The translations under genes and the position numbers were made by a program. Positions 35,924 to 39,316 of a stretch of DNA of 39,316 nt are shown here, piece by piece; the first letter of the stretch is position 1, and each line of letters begins with the position of its first letter. Under the pieces are notes generated by a model. That model did not search any database, was not told the origin of the DNA, and was given only the letters and a program-made list of their open reading frames with translations. The stretch comes from Pseudomonadales bacterium (lineage in GTDB: Bacteria > Pseudomonadota > Gammaproteobacteria > Pseudomonadales > UBA7434). The DNA lies in assembly GCA_013043705.1 (NCBI GenBank), contig JABDNS010000020.1, positions 1 to 39,316 of the forward strand. Reading direction: 5' to 3'.

Positions 35924-36553
35924 CTAGGATACGTTGTCGTGGTAAATGCGCTTAACGTCGTCATACAGGCCCAGGTGTTCGCTGGCAAGATAAGGCACGA
36001 TTAAGCTAAACAACTGGAAAACACCACGATGCAAAATAATCGACTCGGACAAATCATCCGCACGACACTGCACATGCGTAAGCCACTGCGTGAGCAACAG
36101 CACCATATTTTCACTTACAATACCGAGCTCGTCGTCGCCGATTTGCAGTACGCCGGCTTCGCGAAGTTGGGTAAGCAGCGCAACAACATTGCGAAACTTC
36201 CGGTTTAGCAAGCGCTTGAAGCGTGGCAATAGTTCGGGAACACGATGCAAGATGTCGGTTTGGTTGCGATAAAAAAAACGAAACGCATAGATACGCTCGA
36301 ACACAACATACAGATAAATCCAACGATCCTCTACACTTAGTTGTACCAGTGGCGCGTTAAGAATATCGACAAGCTCGGCCTCAAACTGCTCGTAAAGCGC
36401 GATGATAATCACGCCCTTGCCTTTAAAATGGTAATAGAGATTGCCCGGACTAATATCAATTTCCGCAGCGATATCCACGGTCGTTACATTGGGCTCGCCC
36501 TCTTCGTTGAACAGGGCCAAGCTGGCGTAGAGAATTTTTTCGCGGGTTTTCAT
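35924..36553 (-). CDS. TetR/AcrR-family transcriptional regulator
   Basis: 209 residues. The N-terminal helix-turn-helix (about 24-47; TTVDIAAEIDISPGNLYYHFKGKG) is clear. The C-terminal ligand domain contains RFFYRNQTDILHRVPEL, a pattern of the subgroup with members related to PhaD and other lipid/PHA-linked regulators; the ligand is unknown. ATG 36553 with a weak ribosome site. It is downstream of, and in the same direction as, the barrel protein gene (276-base gap), and convergent with the LysR gene. Confidence 0.9.
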   Translation of the reverse strand: MKTREKILYASLALFNEEGEPNVTTVDIAAEIDISPGNLYYHFKGKGVIIIALYEQFEAELVDILNAPLVQLSVEDRWIYLYVVFERIYAFRFFYRNQTDILHRVPELLPRFKRLLNRKFRNVVALLTQLREAGVLQIGDDELGIVSENMVLLLTQWLTHVQCRADDLSESIILHRGVFQLFSLIVPYLASEHLGLYDDVKRIYHDNVS

Positions 36554-36829
36554 TTAACAGGCTTGGCGCTGGCCAATGATAAACGTCGACGACATTATTA
36601 ATTGTTTGCTAGCGCCGCGTCCAGCTATAGCAACGCGACATAGTCGCGCTGCAGACTGAAACTTAACCTCGTTTCCAGAATAAGCTTAGCGCTACATTTG
36701 AACATCTGTAAGACAATACATGATGATTCCCACAAATGAATGGGGAACTTATTATCCTTATGCGCCAAAAACCGCCAACTACCCTGACTGGCTGAATCGC
36801 ATTGGGTCGTTTACCGTGCTGCATTCTGC
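36554..36829 (-). other. Intergenic region between the barrel gene and the TetR-type gene
   Basis: 276 bases with no credible gene. It holds the TetR gene's upstream region, including the palindrome CGTCGACG (36584-36591) about 30 bases before its start, a possible autoregulatory site, and an AT-rich patch (ATTATTAATTG). The upstream end holds half of the hairpin at 36818-36841. Confidence 0.4.
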
Positions 36830-36841
36830 CTAGAATGCAGC
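36818..36841 (-). terminator. Hairpin spanning the stop codon of the barrel protein gene
   Basis: A 10-bp perfect stem (36818-36827 with 36832-36841, core CTGCATTCT/AGAATGCAG) with a 4-base loop; the TAG stop (36832-36830) straddles the loop and the stem's edge. No T tract follows on the minus strand, so it is not a standard intrinsic terminator. It may block 3' exonucleases or aid Rho termination. Confidence 0.4.
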
Positions 36842-38425
36842 GTTAATGCCTACCAGGTAAACATCCGAAAAAGCCGTGGCACTGCTTAAGGGCACCAGCG
36901 GGTTACCGCCCAGCCCACCAGACAAAAAGTTCAACGGCGCAAAACCGTCGGTACGAATATATTCGGCAAACAGTTTCACGCTGGGCGTTGCGAATGCTGC
37001 AAATCCCAATACATACTGGTCCTGCTTCTCCCATGGTGAATCATCCGGGCCCGTATCGAAGCGGCTGAATTCCGCGCTCACATCTGCCGGCATGCCCAGC
37101 AAACCCGTGCGATATTTCAGGCCAACATCAAAACTGGTTACATCGCTGGCACCAAACTGTGAAAGTGGCGGATTGGGATTAAAGGTGCCCGGCCATTTTT
37201 CTGTCGTCTCCGCCCACTCTGCTTTCACAGTGAGCTTGCCACCCTGGTAACGGGCGTAAACATCGTAGGCTGGATTGTTATCGTTACACGGCTCGAAGTG
37301 CTGAATGGGAAACTCCTGGCAGTAAGCCGAACCACGTTGGTAGGACGCACCGGCAAGCAGACTGTTTCCATCGCCCAGTGGAACCGTGTAGTTCACATCA
37401 ACCGCATGGTTGTTCAGCTTGCTCGGTACATTGGTGCCATTAACCGGCGTGTTGGCCGAGCGGAATTGTGAGCCACCCTCGATCGCCATAAACGACAGGT
37501 TCAAGCCATTTTTTACGTAGCCCAACGTGGCGCCGTTGGCGATACCACCGAAAGCATGCCAGACCGTGGACGCGGTGAAGGGATTGACCGTATCGGTAAG
37601 GCCAAAAGGGATGGCCATTTTGCCAAGGCTAAGATAGAGCGGCGATTCGGCAAGGTTGCCCAGCAATACAAAAGCCTTACGCACATGTACCTGGTTGCGC
37701 TCTATATCGGTGTTAATGCCGCTGCCGAAACTTTGCTCCGGATCGAATAACAGCTCCATGTTGGCGCTGACCCAACCACCAAGGGATGCAGAAAAGCCGA
37801 GCTGCGCGCTGTGCACTACCGCTTCGGAAACCGAGGTGCCCACCTGGTTGGCACCGGTCGGGTGTCGCATTAAGTAGCCGAAGCGATCCGCTTCATTACT
37901 TTCCTGGTAATTGGCAATCGCTGTAACCGCGCCCTGCAAATTAACAGAATTAGCTGGCAAGGTGCCATCCTGCCGGGCCTGCAAAATAGACAGTTGTTTA
38001 AAACGAATATCAGTAGTGGGATCGAGCAGCTCATAGCCAAACTCTGCGTTGGCCTGCAAGCCAGTTTGCGTGGCGGCTGTTCTGTTCTTGTTATCGCTGT
38101 TCTTGTTTTCGCTGCTGCTGCTCGCCGTCGCTTCGCTAGCGCTTTGCTCTTCCATCAATTCTCGCTGGTTGGCTTTGAGCACACGGTTTTCTTGTTCAAG
38201 CGTCTCTATGCGCTGCAATACGCTTTGCTCTTGTTCCGCAAAAACAAATGATGTCGACATCGTAGCGAAGAGAAACCCTGCAAGCGCTCCGCCAATGCTA
38301 AGGTAATGCCTAAAAGCTCTATTTAATTTAGTATTCGATTCAGCTTTTAGGCTCGGCGCGCTCAAACCGTTGCTACTAACCGTACGACGGCAACGGCTAA
38401 TGCCGCGCACAAAATTTCGACACAT
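36830..38425 (-). CDS. Outer-membrane beta-barrel (porin-like) protein with N-terminal coiled coil
   Basis: 531 residues. A long N-terminal region of about 38 polar, basic residues precedes a hydrophobic core (SIGGALAGFLFATMSTSFVFA) and a likely signal-peptidase site before EQEQ. A coiled-coil segment (about 64-95; VLQRIETLEQENRVLKANQREL) and an acidic/Ser/Asn linker (about 95-115) follow, then a region of alternating beta strands that ends in Phe, the usual mark for BAM assembly. The layout resembles LbtU-type siderophore porins and some phosphate-selective porins; the substrate cannot be told. ATG 38425 has GGGGGA about 9 bases upstream. A TetR-type gene follows. Confidence 0.8.
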   Translation of the reverse strand: MCRNFVRGISRCRRTVSSNGLSAPSLKAESNTKLNRAFRHYLSIGGALAGFLFATMSTSFVFAEQEQSVLQRIETLEQENRVLKANQRELMEEQSASEATASSSSENKNSDNKNRTAATQTGLQANAEFGYELLDPTTDIRFKQLSILQARQDGTLPANSVNLQGAVTAIANYQESNEADRFGYLMRHPTGANQVGTSVSEAVVHSAQLGFSASLGGWVSANMELLFDPEQSFGSGINTDIERNQVHVRKAFVLLGNLAESPLYLSLGKMAIPFGLTDTVNPFTASTVWHAFGGIANGATLGYVKNGLNLSFMAIEGGSQFRSANTPVNGTNVPSKLNNHAVDVNYTVPLGDGNSLLAGASYQRGSAYCQEFPIQHFEPCNDNNPAYDVYARYQGGKLTVKAEWAETTEKWPGTFNPNPPLSQFGASDVTSFDVGLKYRTGLLGMPADVSAEFSRFDTGPDDSPWEKQDQYVLGFAAFATPSVKLFAEYIRTDGFAPLNFLSGGLGGNPLVPLSSATAFSDVYLVGINAAF

Positions 38426-38580
38426 CTATGGAATCCCCCAGTTTTCTTCAACCTAAAATAACTCTAGACGAAAATCACCGTGGCGATTCTTGAATGTCGT
38501 AGATGGTATTCGATAAGCAACCTAGTTCATCACAACATTATCGTTCGATACGCCTACTCACTTCAACCTGGAAAAGTGAT
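38426..38580 (-). other. Spacer upstream of the barrel gene
   Basis: 155 bases between the sorting-signal protein and the barrel gene. No gene and no clear terminator hairpin or -35/-10 pair was found. The AT content is higher than in the genes, in keeping with a promoter region. Confidence 0.35.
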
Positions 38581-39316
38581 CTAACGGTTCTTACGTTTTA
38601 CCACTATCGTTCCTGCAATTGCAGTTACAAACAGCCATCCTGCGGCAGGAATCGGGATGGGCGCTACCGTTAATACACTCGACATTGCATAAATTCGCTT
38701 TAGAGAACTCTGTGGGCTTTGTTGGGATTTCTCGATCCAATAGGGGCTAGTTGCACCGGTATAACCATCCACCGGCGTCGCCGTGCCCAACTCCTCATTA
38801 TCGAACCCAGCGCCGCCGTCACCCGTCAGGTAGCCAGACTTTGTTCCAGTCCAAACATTCCCCTCAGCCCCTTCAGCATCATTAACAAGACTACCCTGCT
38901 CATCAATATTGATCGGGGTTACAACACCATCAGCGGGATTCAAAAGAAAACCATCCCAAAGGTCGATGTAATCTGTTACCACCAATGCACCGTCCAAGCG
39001 ATATATCGGTATCCCGTTACCATAGGCGCCGCCAGAACTGGTCTGCGTGTTATCGCGGGCGTCCACTGTCGATGTCGACGCTATTGCGGTCCATCCTGGG
39101 CCAAGGCCTGCTGTATCAGCGAAGCTCTGTACGAAAGTATTGTAGTCAGCAATATTGCTGGAAATAGCATCTGTGCTTCCCGACGTAACGAACACCAGGC
39201 GATATTCATCGCCAGGGCTGAGGCCAGGCGGCACCGGAACAACAGTTGAAGCGCTTGCGCTGAGTGAAAAGCAAGATAAAACCAGCACAATGGCTCCTGC
39301 GAGCGCCGGCCTGCCA
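38581..39316 (-). CDS. Secreted protein with C-terminal PEP-CTERM-like sorting signal (5' end outside window)
   Basis: The frame is open to the right edge, so the start codon lies outside. The visible N-terminus is the end of a signal peptide (GRPALAGAIVLVLSCFSLSASA). The mature part, about 215 residues, is rich in Gly, Asp, Ser and Thr; I do not recognise its domain. The last 26 residues form a tripartite signal: PIPIPAAGWLF, a hydrophobic stretch (VTAIAGTIVV), and a basic end KRKNR. This is the pattern of PEP-CTERM/VPLPA-CTERM cargo of the exosortase system. Such proteins are usually exported and then processed for surface attachment or release with exopolysaccharide. No exosortase gene is in the window. 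Confidence 0.8.
   Translation of the reverse strand, partial: GRPALAGAIVLVLSCFSLSASASTVVPVPPGLSPGDEYRLVFVTSGSTDAISSNIADYNTFVQSFADTAGLGPGWTAIASTSTVDARDNTQTSSGGAYGNGIPIYRLDGALVVTDYIDLWDGFLLNPADGVVTPINIDEQGSLVNDAEGAEGNVWTGTKSGYLTGDGGAGFDNEELGTATPVDGYTGATSPYWIEKSQQSPQSSLKRIYAMSSVLTVAPIPIPAAGWLFVTAIAGTIVVKRKNR

Noticed and set aside
1-39316. CRISPR arrays, tRNA or rRNA genes, insertion sequences, prophage or toxin-antitoxin modules
   Set aside because: No regularly spaced repeats, no cloverleaf-like sequence, no transposase or integrase, and no small two-gene toxin cassette was found in reading through the window.

Overview
The window looks like a chromosomal segment of a gammaproteobacterium. 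The block leuC-leuD-asd-fimV-truA-trpF-(trpB-trpA)-accD-folC-dedD-cvpA-purF-metZ, with a divergent LysR gene beside leuC, is the arrangement known from Pseudomonas and relatives. Here trpBA sits between trpF and accD, as in several other gammaproteobacterial lineages. MiaE, FimV, a TgpA-type transglutaminase and a PEP-CTERM-like secreted protein suggest an aerobic, probably marine or environmental Cellvibrionales-like bacterium. That placement is inference from gene content only.

Layout. Bases 1-204 hold only a doubtful edge fragment and the terminator of the next gene. An unusually short NAD-glutamate dehydrogenase lies on the minus strand (205-3609). A 352-base divergent gap then leads into a plus-strand Bat-type operon (3962-13192): MoxR ATPase, DUF58, DUF4381, two von Willebrand A proteins (the second with TPR and a Gln-rich tail), BatD, and an AmpG-like muropeptide permease coupled to batD. 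It meets, with no spacer, a long minus-strand series that runs from leuC (34830) down to miaE (13193). Its distal part is a second MoxR-DUF58 system with a TgpA transglutaminase (14545-18667), followed by a DUF1289 protein and MiaE. Its proximal part is biosynthetic: leucine (leuCD), aspartate-family (asd, metZ), tryptophan (trpFBA), fatty acid (accD), folate (folC), purine (purF) and tRNA pseudouridylation (truA), plus the polar hub protein FimV and two small envelope proteins. A good terminator separates fimV from truA.

The right end holds the LysR gene (plus strand), a TetR-type regulator, an outer-membrane barrel protein with a long N-terminal region, and a secreted protein with a C-terminal PEP-CTERM-type sorting signal whose start lies beyond the window (all three minus strand).

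Most genes are ordinary. The points worth a second look are the two convergent MoxR/DUF58 envelope systems with peptidoglycan-related partners, the DUF1289-MiaE pair, the N-terminally short glutamate dehydrogenase, leuB missing from its usual place, the Glu at the position of the catalytic Asp60 in TrpA, and the PEP-CTERM-like cargo. No CRISPR array, tRNA, rRNA, insertion sequence or prophage gene was seen.
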